NCBI GenBank assembly: GCA_015698045.1
Contig: BLAL01000006.1
Span: 496,001-560,000, forward strand
Origin: Rhizophagus clarus
Lineage: Eukaryota; Glomeromycota; Glomeromycetes; Glomerales; Glomeraceae
Direction: 5' to 3'
DNA length: 64,000 nucleotides
The notes beneath the pieces are model-generated. The model was not told the origin of the DNA. It did no database searches and worked only from the letters and a program-made list of their open reading frames with translations. The stretch's first letter is position 1. Each line of letters begins with the position of its first letter. Below are positions 47,202-57,305 of this stretch, piece after piece. A program made the position numbers and the translations under genes.

Positions 47202-48678
47202 TAGGGCTCCGATCAGTTTCGGTAATTACTGAACCGTACCGATCGGTTTCGGTATCGGAGCGGTTTCAGTTTTTACAGTTTACCGAACCGAAACTTTCGG
47301 TAAATTTACCGATCGGTTTCGGTAACTGCGGTTTCGGTACCGGTTTTGCGATTTACCAAACCGAATTACCAAATCGATTTAACTAAATAATATAATAAAA
47401 AAACGTTGTGAAACGTTTTTTATTAGTTATTTTGATAAAACAAACCGTTTCGCAGCGGTGTTTTGTCACTTTAATTAAGAAACGTTGCGAAACGTTTTTA
47501 TTCGTTAATCTAATAAAAAAATAACTATTCGCAACTTTTTTCTTGTCATTTTAACAAACAACGTTGCGAAACGTTAATTGGATAAAAAAAAAACGTTTCG
47601 CAACGTTTTTTTTTGTCACTTTAATAAAAACGTTGCGAAACGTTTTTATGAGTTAATTTTAATAAAAAAAAACGTTTCGCAACGTTTTTTTTTGTCACTT
47701 TAATAAAAACGTTGCGCAACGTTTTTATTAGCTAATTTTAATAAAAAAAAACGTTTCGCAACGTTTTTTTTGTTGCTTTAATTAAAAAACGTTGCGAAAC
47801 GTTTTTTAACAGTTAGTTTAATAAAAAAAAATGTTTCGCAACGGTTTTTTTTGTTGCTTTAGTTAAAAAACGTTGCGAAACGTTTTTTATCAGTTAACTT
47901 AATAAAAAAAAACGTTTCGCTACGTTTTTTTTTGTCTCTATAATAAAAACGTTGCGAAACGTTTTTATGAGCTAATTTTAATAAAAAAAACGTTTCGCAA
48001 CGTTTTTTTTTGTTGCTTTAATTAAAAAATGTTGCGAAACGTTTTTTAACAGTTAGTTTAATAAAAAAAAACGTTTCGCAACGGTTTTTTTTGTTGCTTT
48101 AGTTAAAAAACGTTGCGAAACGTTTTTTATCAGTTAATTTAATAAAAAAAACGTTTCGCAACGTTTTTTTTTTGTAGCTTTAATAGAAAACGTTGCGAAA
48201 CGTTTTTGTTAGTTAATTTTAATAAAAAAAACGTTTCGCAACGTTTTTTTTGTCACTTTAATAAAAACGTTGCGAAACGTTTTTATGAGTTAATTTAATA
48301 AAAAAAAACGTTTTGCAACGTTTTTTTTTCATTTTAATTAAAAACGTTGCGAAACGTTTTTTATTAGTTAATTTAATAAAAAAAAATGATTCGCAACTTT
48401 ATTTTTTGACACTTTAAATAAAAAACGTTGCGAAACGTTTTTATAGATCATTTGATTTGGTAAAAAAAATACCAAAATAGTTTCGCGATGCTTTTTTTAC
48501 TAAAAATGGTTTTTAATATCAGTAAATCGGTTCGGTTTTCGGTAATTATCGATCGGTTTCGATAATCATCAATACCGATACCGGTCGGTTTCGGTAATCA
48601 TCAATACCGATACCGATCAATTCGGTTCGGTATCGGTTTTTGCAAAAACCGAACCGAACCGAACTGATCGGAGCCCTA
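47202..48678. mobile_element. hAT-like MITE (1,477 bp) carrying a palindromic satellite
   Basis: Terminal inverted repeats TAGGGCTCCGATCAGTT (17 bp perfect) are flanked by the identical 8-bp duplication aatatatt (47194-47201 and 48679-48686). Subterminal 'cggtttcggta'/'accgaaacc' repeats are inverted between ends. The core (about 47390-48480) is an array of units about 65-75 bp long, each with opposed 'aacgttgcgaaacg' and 'cgtttcgcaacg' motifs that pair with each other. No ORF. Confidence 0.92.
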
Positions 48679-48686
48679 AATATATT

Positions 48687-49439
48687 GACAGTTAATCAAT
48701 TGTGGTATTTTTATTGTTAAACCTTGGTCTGAGTTCTTGGCAAATTTTCATTGCTAAATTTTTATCATCACTTACAACATGTTGGCATGGTGGTAAACCT
48801 AAATAATATTATTGTCTAAATAAATGCTTAGCATGTAATACCTGAACAGATAAATCATGTTTACTTAGATCGATTATTTAAATGCTTTAAGATATGACTT
48901 TATATGTAAATATTTAATCCCTATTTATTTTTGATTAGTTTAGATTTTCATATATTATATATATGTATATTTTAATTTCACATTTGTGCTCCAAAAAATA
49001 ACCAAATTAATCTAAAAAATTTTGAATTTATCTATAAACATTTAAAGTGTAAAATATAGTATGTAAAATTAATTTTATTAAACATTTATTGTGTAAAAAT
49101 AAACATGATTTTGTCAGACAATCTGTCTATATTATTTAACCACATATTTCACATATAATTTTTTTTACTTTGATCCAAAAAATAAACAATTAAATAATAA
49201 AATTTTCATTATCATCATCTCATTCCTCCATCTTCTTCTAAGCTCTCCCATGACTCAAAAGTCAGGAAGATGGAATTGTTAATCTTAAATGGTGAAGGTC
49301 CACTCAAACGTTGTCCACGTTTTTGCATGGTTGTCGTAAAGTAGGTGAATTGACACCCTGGCTAACTGAGTCGAGTATTAATATAAACTCAGAATCGACT
49401 CAAATGTCACGTGACTATAAGATCCTCAAATCAAACTCG
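48687..49439. other. Intergenic
   Basis: No gene. 49370-49440 has 'actgagtcgag...cgactca' and 'gacccg...gactcgactt' motifs that may be subterminal sequence of a further element. Confidence 0.45.
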
Positions 49440-49791
49440 CGAACTGACCCGTGTTGACTCGACTTGAATTATAATTTAATAAAAGACGTTTAGCAACGTT
49501 TATAATTTGTCAAAAAACGTTGCGAAACATTTTTTAACGTATAATTAATAAAGAAGTTTAACATATACAATTTAACAAAAAAATGCTTCGTAGTGCTTTT
49601 TTGATAATTTGATAAAAAACGTTGCGAAAATGTTTTTTGATATGGGATTTAATAAAAAAAAACATTGCGCGTTTTTTAACAACGCGATAAAAAGCATAAA
49701 CGTTGTGAAAACGGTTTTTTTTTGATATTAAAAGACGTTGCGCATTTGTTGATATCAGATATATATAATTTAATTTCAAAAAACGTTTCGT

Positions 49792-52700
49792 TAGAGCTCC
49801 GAATCTGACCCGACTGGTTGACCCAAAATTCTCGGGTCGGGTCAGTGTTAATCGGGTACCTGATCCGACCCGTTGACCTGACAAAAAACGCTGAAAAAAA
49901 ATGCTGAAACTATTAGTCCCGGCGTTTTTATATTTAAAGTTTGGCTAAATCGGTTTTTTATTACTAAAAACGATTAATAAAAACGATTAATAATCTTTTT
50001 TTTTTTGTTATTAAAAACGATTAATAAATCGTTTTTTTTTTTTTTGTTATTAAAAATGATTAATAAATCGTTTTTTTTTTGTTATTAAAAACGATTAAGA
50101 AAATTGTTTCTTTTTTGTTATTAAAAACGATTAAGAAAATCATTTTTTTTTTGTTATTAAAAACGATTAAGGAAATCATTTTTTTCTTTTGTTATTAAAA
50201 ACGATTAAGAAAATCCTTTTTTTATTATTAAAAACGATAAAGAAAATCGTTTTATTTTTGTTATTAAAAAATCGCTTTTTTTTGTTATTAAAAACGATTA
50301 AGAAAATCGTTTTTTTCTTTTTTATTATTAAAAACGATTAAGAAAATCGTTTTTTGTTTTGTTATTAAAAACGATTAAGAAAATCGTTTTTTTCTTTTGT
50401 TATTAAAAACGATAAAGAAAATCGTTTTTTTTTATTATTAAAAACGATTAAGAAAATCGTTTTTTGTTTTGTTATTAAAAACGATTAAGAAAATTGTTTC
50501 TTTTTTGTTATTAAAAACGAATAATAAATCGTTTTTTTTTGTTATTAAAAACGATTAAGAAAATCGTTTCTTTTTTGTTATTAAAAACGATTAAGAAAAT
50601 CGTTTCTTTTTTGTTATTAAAAACGATTAAGAAAATCGTTTCTTTTTTGTTATTAAAAACGATTAAGAAAATCGTTTCTTTTTTGTTATTAAAAACGATT
50701 AAGAAAATCGTTTCTTTTTTGTTATTAAAAACGATTAAGAAAATCGTTTCTTTTTTGTTATTAAAAACGATTAAGAAAATCCTTTTTTTATTATTAAAAA
50801 CGATAAAGAAAATCGTTTTTTTTTTATTATTAAAAACGATTAAGAAAATCGTTTTTTGTTTTGTTATTAAAAACGATTAAGAAAATTGTTTCTTTTTTGT
50901 TATTAAAAACGAATAATAAATCGTTTTTTTTTGTTATTAAAAACGATTAAGAAAATCGCTTTTTTTTCTTATTAAAACTATTAATAAATCGTTTTTTTCT
51001 TTTGTTATTAAAAACGATAAAGAAAATCGTTTTTTTTTTTGTTATTAAAAACGATTAAGAAAATCGTTTTTTTATTATTAAAAACGATAAAGAAAATCGT
51101 TTTTTTATTATTAAAAACGATAAAGAAAATCGTTTTTTTATTATTAAAAACGATAAAGAAAATCGTTTTTTTATTATTAAAAACGATAAAGAAAATCGTT
51201 TTTTTATTATTAAAAACGATAAAGAAAATCGTTTTATTTTTGTTATTAAAAAATCGCTTTCTTTTGTTATTAAAAACGATAAAGAAAATCGTTTTTTTTT
51301 TGTTATTAAAAACGATTAAGAAAATCCTTTTTTTCTTTTGTTATTAAAAACGATAAAGAAAATCGTTTTTTGTTTTGTTATTAAAAACGATTAAGAAAAT
51401 TGTTTCTTTTTTGTTATTAAAAACGAATAATAAATCGTTTTTTTTTTTTATTATTAAAAACGATTAAGAAAATCGCTTTTTTTTCTTATTAAAACTATTA
51501 TTAAATCGTTTTTTTCTTTTGTTATTAAAAACGATTAAGAAAATCGTTTTATTTTTGTTATTAAAAAATCGCTTTTTTTTGTTATAACTATTAATAAATC
51601 GTTTTTTTCTTTTGTTATTAAAAACGATAAAGAAAATCGTTTTTTTTTTTGTTATTAAAAACGATAAAGAAAATCGTTTTTTTTTTTGTTATTAAAAACG
51701 ATAAAGAAAATCGTTTTATTTTTGTTATTAAAAAATCGCTTTTTTTTGTTATTAAAAACGATTAAGAAAATCCTTTTTTCTTTTGTTATTAAAAACGATA
51801 AAGAAAATCGTTTTTTTTTTATTATTAAAAACGATTAAGAAAATCGTTTTTTGTTTTGTTATTAAAAACGATTAAGAAAATTGTTTCTTTTTTGTTATTA
51901 AAAACGAATAATAAATCGTTTTTTTTTTTTGTTATTAAAAACGATTAAGAAAATCGCTTTTTTTTCTTATTAAAACTATTATTAAATCGTTTTTTTTTTA
52001 TTATTAAAAACGATTAAGAAAATCGTTTTTTTATTATTAAAAACGATAAAGAAAATCGTTTTTTTATTATTAAAAACGATAAAGAAAATCGTTTTTTTAT
52101 CATTAAAAACGATAAAGAAAATCGTTTTATTTTTGTTATTAAAAAATCGCTTTTTTTTGTTATCAAAACTATTAATAAATCGTTTTTTTCTTTTGTTATT
52201 AAAAACGATTAAGAAAATCGTTTTTTTTTTGTTATTAAAAACGATCAAGAAAATCGTTTTTTTTTTGTTGTTATTAAAAACGGTTATTAAAAACGATTAA
52301 CAAATCGTTTTTTTCTTTTGTTATTAAAAACTGATAACGAGAATCGTTTTTTTTTTGTTATTAAAAAATCGCTTTTTTTTGTTATTAAAACTATTAATAA
52401 ATCGTTTTTTTTTTGTTATTAAAAACGATAAAGAAAATCGTTTTATTTTTGTTATTAAAAAATCGCTTTTTTTTGTTATTAAAAACGATTAAGAAAATCC
52501 TTTTTTCTTTTGTTATTAAAAACGATAAAGAAAATCGTTTTTTTTTTATTATTAAAAACGATTAAGAAAATCGTTTTTTGTTTTGTTATTAAAAACGATT
52601 AAGAAAATTGTTTCTTTTTTGTTATTAAAAACGAATAATAAATCGTTTTTTTTTTTGTTATTAAAAACGATTAATAAAATCGCTTTTTTTTCTTATTAAA

Positions 52701-53242
52701 ACTATTATTAAATCGTTTTTTTTTTATTATTAAAAACGATTAAGAAAATCGTTTTTTTATTATTAAAAACGATAAAGAAAATCGTTTTTTTATTATTAAA
52801 AACGATAAAGAAAATCGTTTTTTTATCATTAAAAACGATAAAGAAAATCGTTTTATTTTTGTTATTAAAAAATCGCTTTTTTTTGTTATTAAAACTATTA
52901 ATAAATCGTTTTTTTTCTTTTGTTATTAAAAACGATTAAGAAAATCGTTTCTTTTTTTTATTAAAAGCGATTAAGAAAATCCTTTTTTTTTGTTATAAAA
53001 ACGATTAAGAAATCGTTTCTTTTTGTTATTAAAAACGATTAACAAATCGTTTTTTCTTTTGTTATTAAAAACGATTAAGAAAATTGTTTTTTTTTATTAT
53101 TTAAATTTTTTCATATATAAAATTGTTGAATCTTGACAATTTTTTTTGATATAAAACGGGTCATGAATTTGATGACCTGACTTGAATATCATGGGTCAGG
53201 TTAAGTCAATTACCCGACCCCATCCGCCTGTTCGGAACTCTA
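49792..53242. mobile_element. hAT-like nonautonomous element (3,451 bp), nested
   Basis: Ends TAGAGCTCCGAA (left) and TAGAGTTCCGAA (right, read inward) differ at one of 12 positions. Flanking octamers cgtttcgt (49784-49791) and catttcgc (53243-53250) match at six of eight positions, a plausible aged target duplication. Subterminal 'gggtcgggtcag' and 'gacctgac...gggtcaggtt' repeats are inverted between ends. The core is a hairpin minisatellite. No transposase. Confidence 0.75.
49950..53095. repeat. 3.1-kb minisatellite of hairpin units
   Basis: Nearly uninterrupted direct repeats, mostly 27-37 bp, of the type 'ttattaaaaacgattaagaa' + 'aatcgttttttt'. In each unit 'aaaacgatt' pairs with 'aatcgtttt'. 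Variants ('acgataaagaa', 'acgaataataaa', truncated 'aaaaaatcgc') recur in the same order, showing higher-order duplication (compare about 51000-51600 with 51600-52200 and 52380-52900). Long LLKTIKKIV-type frames here are by-products of the repeat. Confidence 0.92.
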
Positions 53243-53595
53243 CATTTCGCAAGATTTTACTGATAAACGTTACAAAAACGTTTTTTGATGTATATTTACC
53301 GCGGATTTTTAAGTGATCAACGTACTAAATTTTTTCCGTAATTAAAAAAAGTTTCGCGACGTTTTAACATTGCGAAAACGTTTTTGTAACTTTTTTTTGA
53401 TATTTTATTAAGAAACGCATTTTTTGATATATAATTAAATTAAAAAACGGTTTTCTTGTTTTTTATTATCACAAATCAATTCGGTAAAATCGGTTCAGAA
53501 AATCGTAAAATTGACATAGAAACCGCAGTGATGAATGTTTCAGTTCGATCATAAACTGGAACTGTTAAAACCGATCAGTAATTACTGAAACTCTA

Positions 53596-54837
53596 ACTTG
53601 TACCCAAATTACTCTAGTTCGTTTAGTAAAAAAGGTCAAAGCCTTTATTTATCAATGTTTTTAATTCGTTTTGGCAAAAAAACCTATTAAAAAATGCTTA
53701 TTTAGCATTTTTTGAAAGAAAGTTTATTTATTAACGTTTTTTAATTTGTATATTTGTATTAAAAAAACGTTAAAAAACATTTAGTTAATATTTTAACTCG
53801 TTTTAACTTTCACTTTTTAAAAAAAGTTAGAAAAACGTTAGTTACCGTTTTTTAATTCATTTTAGTTACCATTTTCCAAATCGGTTTAAAGAAAAGTTTT
53901 TTTTAACTTCATTTTTTTAAAAAAAGAAACGTTTTTTAACTTCATTTTTTTAAAAAAAGAAACGTTTTTCAACTTTTTTTTTAAAAAAAAGGAAAAAAAA
54001 CGTAGTCAACGTTTTTTTTAACTCGTTCTTTAAAAAAATGTAGTTACCTTTTAACTCGTTTTTTAAAAAAAAGTAATTGACATTTTTTTAACTCGTTCTT
54101 TAAAAACGTAGTTAACATTTTTAACTCGTTACTACGTTTTTTTTAACTTGTTTTAAAGAAAAAAAGTTAAGAAATCGTTCGGTTAACATTTTCTTAATTC
54201 ATCTTGATAATATAATAGTTAAATTAAATTTAATGTTTTTTAGGAACTGAACCGGATGTCCAGATAAAATTGAAGCAAATTTTTTTGGTCTGGTCCCATA
54301 TTACTATTCAACCCAGACTAATCCAGTCTTTAAAAAAACGGGTTTAATCATTTCATTATTTCTTTTTCTCTTAAATAAAAAAGAAAGAAACGGTTTTATA
54401 AACCGCTTTGTACATTATTTTTTTCATTATTCTTTTCAGGTTAACAAGCCACCCGATCCAGATCATGATTTTGATGACCTGACCCGAATGGATCCTTACC
54501 CTAATCGTTCAATTAAAAAATGAAAGAAAAAATGATTTTTTTTTCTAAATCATTTAATAAAAAAATGTTTTTATCCGTTTTTTCCTAAATCTTTAAAAAT
54601 TTCTTCATATTTATCATCAAAATTTATTGTATTTTTTTTTTTTTTTTTTTTTTTTTGCAATAAAATTAAAAAAAAAAAATTAAATTTTTAAAGATACTAA
54701 TTTTTAATGATTTGTAACAATTTATTATTGATCGGCAAAAAAGTTAAAAAGTGCAAATAATTTATGATTATAAAGCTAACAGCTATTTTCGCTGGCACAG
54801 GAAGAGGTTTTGCAAAAAGTTAGTCTAAAGATGTGCT
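53596..54837. other. Repeat-rich intergenic
   Basis: 53700-54200 has many degenerate 'gttttttaactcgtttt' / 'aaaaaacgttagttaac' motifs. 54240-54500 has 'gaaccggatgtccag', 'ggtctggtccc' and 'gacctgacccgaatgg' motifs typical of MITE subterminal sequence here, but no clear ends. 54630-54680 is a T-run followed by an A-run. No gene. Confidence 0.45.
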
Positions 54838-54900
54838 CAAGCTTAAGCTTAAGCTTAGGCATAAGCAAAGCAAAGCTTAAGCTAAGCTTAAGCTTAAGAC
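54838..54900. repeat. (aagctt)n-type microsatellite
   Basis: Repeated 'aagctt'/'taagct' hexamers, self-complementary, interrupted by 'aggcataagcaaagcaaagc'. Confidence 0.85.
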
Positions 54901-55098
54901 TATGTATATATAAAACTAACTGAAGCTTTTTTTACGAAAAAGGCAATTTTTTTTGTATCTACGGCAACTGTGCATGTGGGTCATCATCGAAAGTGGAATA
55001 GAAAATTTTAGTGAAAATCTGGCCAAAATAAAAATGATTGACCAACATTTTTTCCTATTATAGAGGAAAATCGCACTAAAAGCTTATCTGGTTGTTAA

Positions 55099-55208
55099 TC
55101 TGGTTGTTAATATAAAAAAAAACTCTCTCCCGTTACCTTCAAAAATTGTTGAAAATCCGCAGTAATTCTTGAGAGACCTAACTTTTTTACGTGTTATTTT
55201 TGTTTGAG
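55099..55208 (+). promoter_or_regulatory. LINE 5' leader, probable internal promoter
   Basis: The leader is conserved almost base for base in copy 2 (63083-63199), including 'actctctcccgttaccttca' and 'gagagacctaactttttt'. LINEs normally carry their promoter here. Function is inferred from position and conservation. Confidence 0.5.
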
Positions 55209-57296
55209 ATGTCTAACAACAACAGAAACATCAGCACCAGTGCTCGTACTTTGCGAAGCAGCTCAAAAGGTGGGCAACCTGCTGCCACCTTTGATTTTAC
55301 TTTCACCTCTAACGCTGCTGACCCTCCACCGTGGTCTAAAGATACAGCTACTAATAACGCTTTACAGGCTGACCTTGCAGCTGATAAAGAGCGTATTAAG
55401 CAGAGCAACTTGCAATCTGAAAGGGATGTTGCTAGTGACCTTTTTGCAGAAACTCCCAACCACCCGCCGAAGACCTATTCTTCCAAGGGAAAATCTAAGT
55501 CCAAGACTTCTCGCTCGCACTTGTCACGTGCTCATGCGCCTCCTCAACAAAATATAGTAAACAACCTCGACGGAACTAATCGTATCCCAGCTCCTGCAGC
55601 TCCTGCAGTTACGCCTAAGGTTACTGATCAAAATGATCAACAACAGAATGACCAAACACCAGATAAGGAAATTGTCAATTCTGCTATGGATGTTGATCCG
55701 CCTTCTGACAACAATAAAAATTCTGATCAACAGTCGATCACTATTGAAAAACCGTTAGACTATGTTGCCCTCGTGGCACTTGATAACATTATTGGTTCTA
55801 AACCTTCAAAAATTCTCACCATCAAGGAGGCTCTTGCTAAATATAATGTCAAGTACAACATCAATTTGGGTATTACGCGTTTCCAAAAACAAGCAAAAGT
55901 CACTTTCAATGACAAGGATTCTTATGACAAATTTCTTAAAATGGAAATTATCCTGCAACTTAAAGAAGATAACTCGGATGACATTAAAAATATCACCCTT
56001 AAAATCTCTCCACTTAAACCAGAAAAGCAAGTCACGGCTCCTGATCAACAAAAAGAGAATACAAACCATCGTACAATTCAGGTGATTGATATCCCTGCCT
56101 ACCGAAAAGCTGCTGAAATTAGAGCAAGTTTTGAAATCTTAGGTGAAATCGAGAGACTCTATACTAAAGGTGCTGGTTTTTACCAGATCGCCTATATTAC
56201 ATATAAATCTCAAGAGGCCCTTACCTATTTTGAGACTAACTGGGGATACCATGTAGGAAAAGACACGGTTAGAGTTCTTCCTCTGTCTCTCAACCAAGAA
56301 GATCGCACTATACACAAGCGGTTTCCTCTCAAACTATCTGGACTAGCCTACAACACTAGTGGCTATGATCTTAAACCTGTTTTACTCAAATGTAAAGCTA
56401 AATCCTGCTTTATTCCTGCTGCTATGATCAGAGGAAGATATTCTAAATGTCGATACGCTTATATTCACTTTTCTTGTGATGAAGATCAACAGGCTGCGTT
56501 ACAGCTTTCAATCAACTTCAAAAAGGGCAATATGGATTCACGTCGACTATACTGGAGCCAAGAATCAGATCGTATATGTAATATCTGTGGTAATCCCTCT
56601 CACATGGCTGCTTCTTATAATAAAAAAAATATCAATAAACCCCCTGGCAAAAAGTTTGTTAGTGGCGCTGACAATTGGAAGAATTTAAAGAAATCGTACG
56701 CTGATGCTGCTAAATCTCAAGGTGCTAGTAAATCCACAAGACCTTCTCGCTCCGCTCAACGACAGAAACTTGATCGTAATACTCAGCACCACGAGGAAAT
56801 GGATGAGGATGAACCTTGTTTTGACCAAGACCCTGCCATTCTCCAATTCAAAGAAACAATCCTTAATAGCTTACGTCAACTAGAGACAAAGATCATGAAT
56901 ATCAGTTCAACTCTTGAAAATACTGATAAACAAATCGCTGCAATCGTTACTGCTCAGAAGGCTTTACACATTGAAAAGGGTTCTAAACTGGAGGGTACTA
57001 TGAAGAAAAAATCCCTCGCACAGTCCTCTTCAGCTTCCTCACCTGACCAAGCCAAGAAACGCGTTAAGAGCGCTGATGACTCTGATCAAGAAGCTGAGCT
57101 TATTCAAGACACTCAAGACCTTCGCCAATCAGACGCTCAAATTCAAACTCTTCTGACTCAACAAAATGAAATGAAATCATCCTTTCAATCTATCTCTTCA
57201 ACCATGACCAAAATGTTTGAAATGCTTACTGGTACCTCTGCTTCATCTTCTTTGGGAGAAGACGATGAAGTTGCCGATGTTTTTGATCTTGCATAA
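55209..57296 (+). CDS. LINE ORF1, nucleic-acid-binding protein
   Basis: About 695 aa from ATG at 55209; an upstream in-frame GTG extension exists, but this ATG is the first and is preferred. ORF1 proteins bind element RNA and form the retrotransposition particle. Order: a low-complexity Ser/Asn/Gln/Pro N-terminus (1-175) with basic stretches; alpha/beta segments that look like RRM folds (about 180-260, 290-360 and 380-440); a zinc-knuckle-like CNICGNPSHMAASY (about 456-470) whose fourth ligand is Tyr instead of Cys; a basic region; and a Gln/Ser/Glu-rich C-terminus with coiled-coil character (about 545-690). It ends with TAA at 57294-57296, in the same frame as ORF2 with only three codons between. 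GC content is clearly higher than the surroundings, typical of a recently active element. Confidence 0.92.
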   Translation: MSNNNRNISTSARTLRSSSKGGQPAATFDFTFTSNAADPPPWSKDTATNNALQADLAADKERIKQSNLQSERDVASDLFAETPNHPPKTYSSKGKSKSKTSRSHLSRAHAPPQQNIVNNLDGTNRIPAPAAPAVTPKVTDQNDQQQNDQTPDKEIVNSAMDVDPPSDNNKNSDQQSITIEKPLDYVALVALDNIIGSKPSKILTIKEALAKYNVKYNINLGITRFQKQAKVTFNDKDSYDKFLKMEIILQLKEDNSDDIKNITLKISPLKPEKQVTAPDQQKENTNHRTIQVIDIPAYRKAAEIRASFEILGEIERLYTKGAGFYQIAYITYKSQEALTYFETNWGYHVGKDTVRVLPLSLNQEDRTIHKRFPLKLSGLAYNTSGYDLKPVLLKCKAKSCFIPAAMIRGRYSKCRYAYIHFSCDEDQQAALQLSINFKKGNMDSRRLYWSQESDRICNICGNPSHMAASYNKKNINKPPGKKFVSGADNWKNLKKSYADAAKSQGASKSTRPSRSAQRQKLDRNTQHHEEMDEDEPCFDQDPAILQFKETILNSLRQLETKIMNISSTLENTDKQIAAIVTAQKALHIEKGSKLEGTMKKKSLAQSSSASSPDQAKKRVKSADDSDQEAELIQDTQDLRQSDAQIQTLLTQQNEMKSSFQSISSTMTKMFEMLTGTSASSSLGEDDEVADVFDLA

Positions 57297-57305
57297 TCAT
57301 TTTTA

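Larger units (their letters stand above)
49440..53595. mobile_element. Eroded hAT-like element split by a nested one
   Basis: Sequence on both sides of the inner element (49440-49791 and 53243-53400) contains the same 'acgttgcgaaac' motifs as the element at 47202-48678. A possible right end near 53595, read inward, starts TAGAGTTTCAGTAATTACTG, again like the end of that element. The matching left end was not found, so the left limit is a guess. Confidence 0.45.

Noticed and set aside
50539..52248. Open frames of 88-113 codons reading LLKTIKKIV or VFNNKKTIF repeats
   Set aside because: They are translations of the hairpin minisatellite; all its frames look alike and there is no non-repeat coding sequence.
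49950..53095. Regularly spaced palindromic repeats resembling a CRISPR array
   Set aside because: Units are contiguous with no unique spacers, the sequence lies inside TIRs, and the context is eukaryotic.
55187..57000. Antisense and alternative frames over the LINE ORFs (for example 55187-55459 and 63178-63450 minus)
   Set aside because: They are shadows of ORF1; the two minus frames match each other only because the LINE copies are nearly identical.
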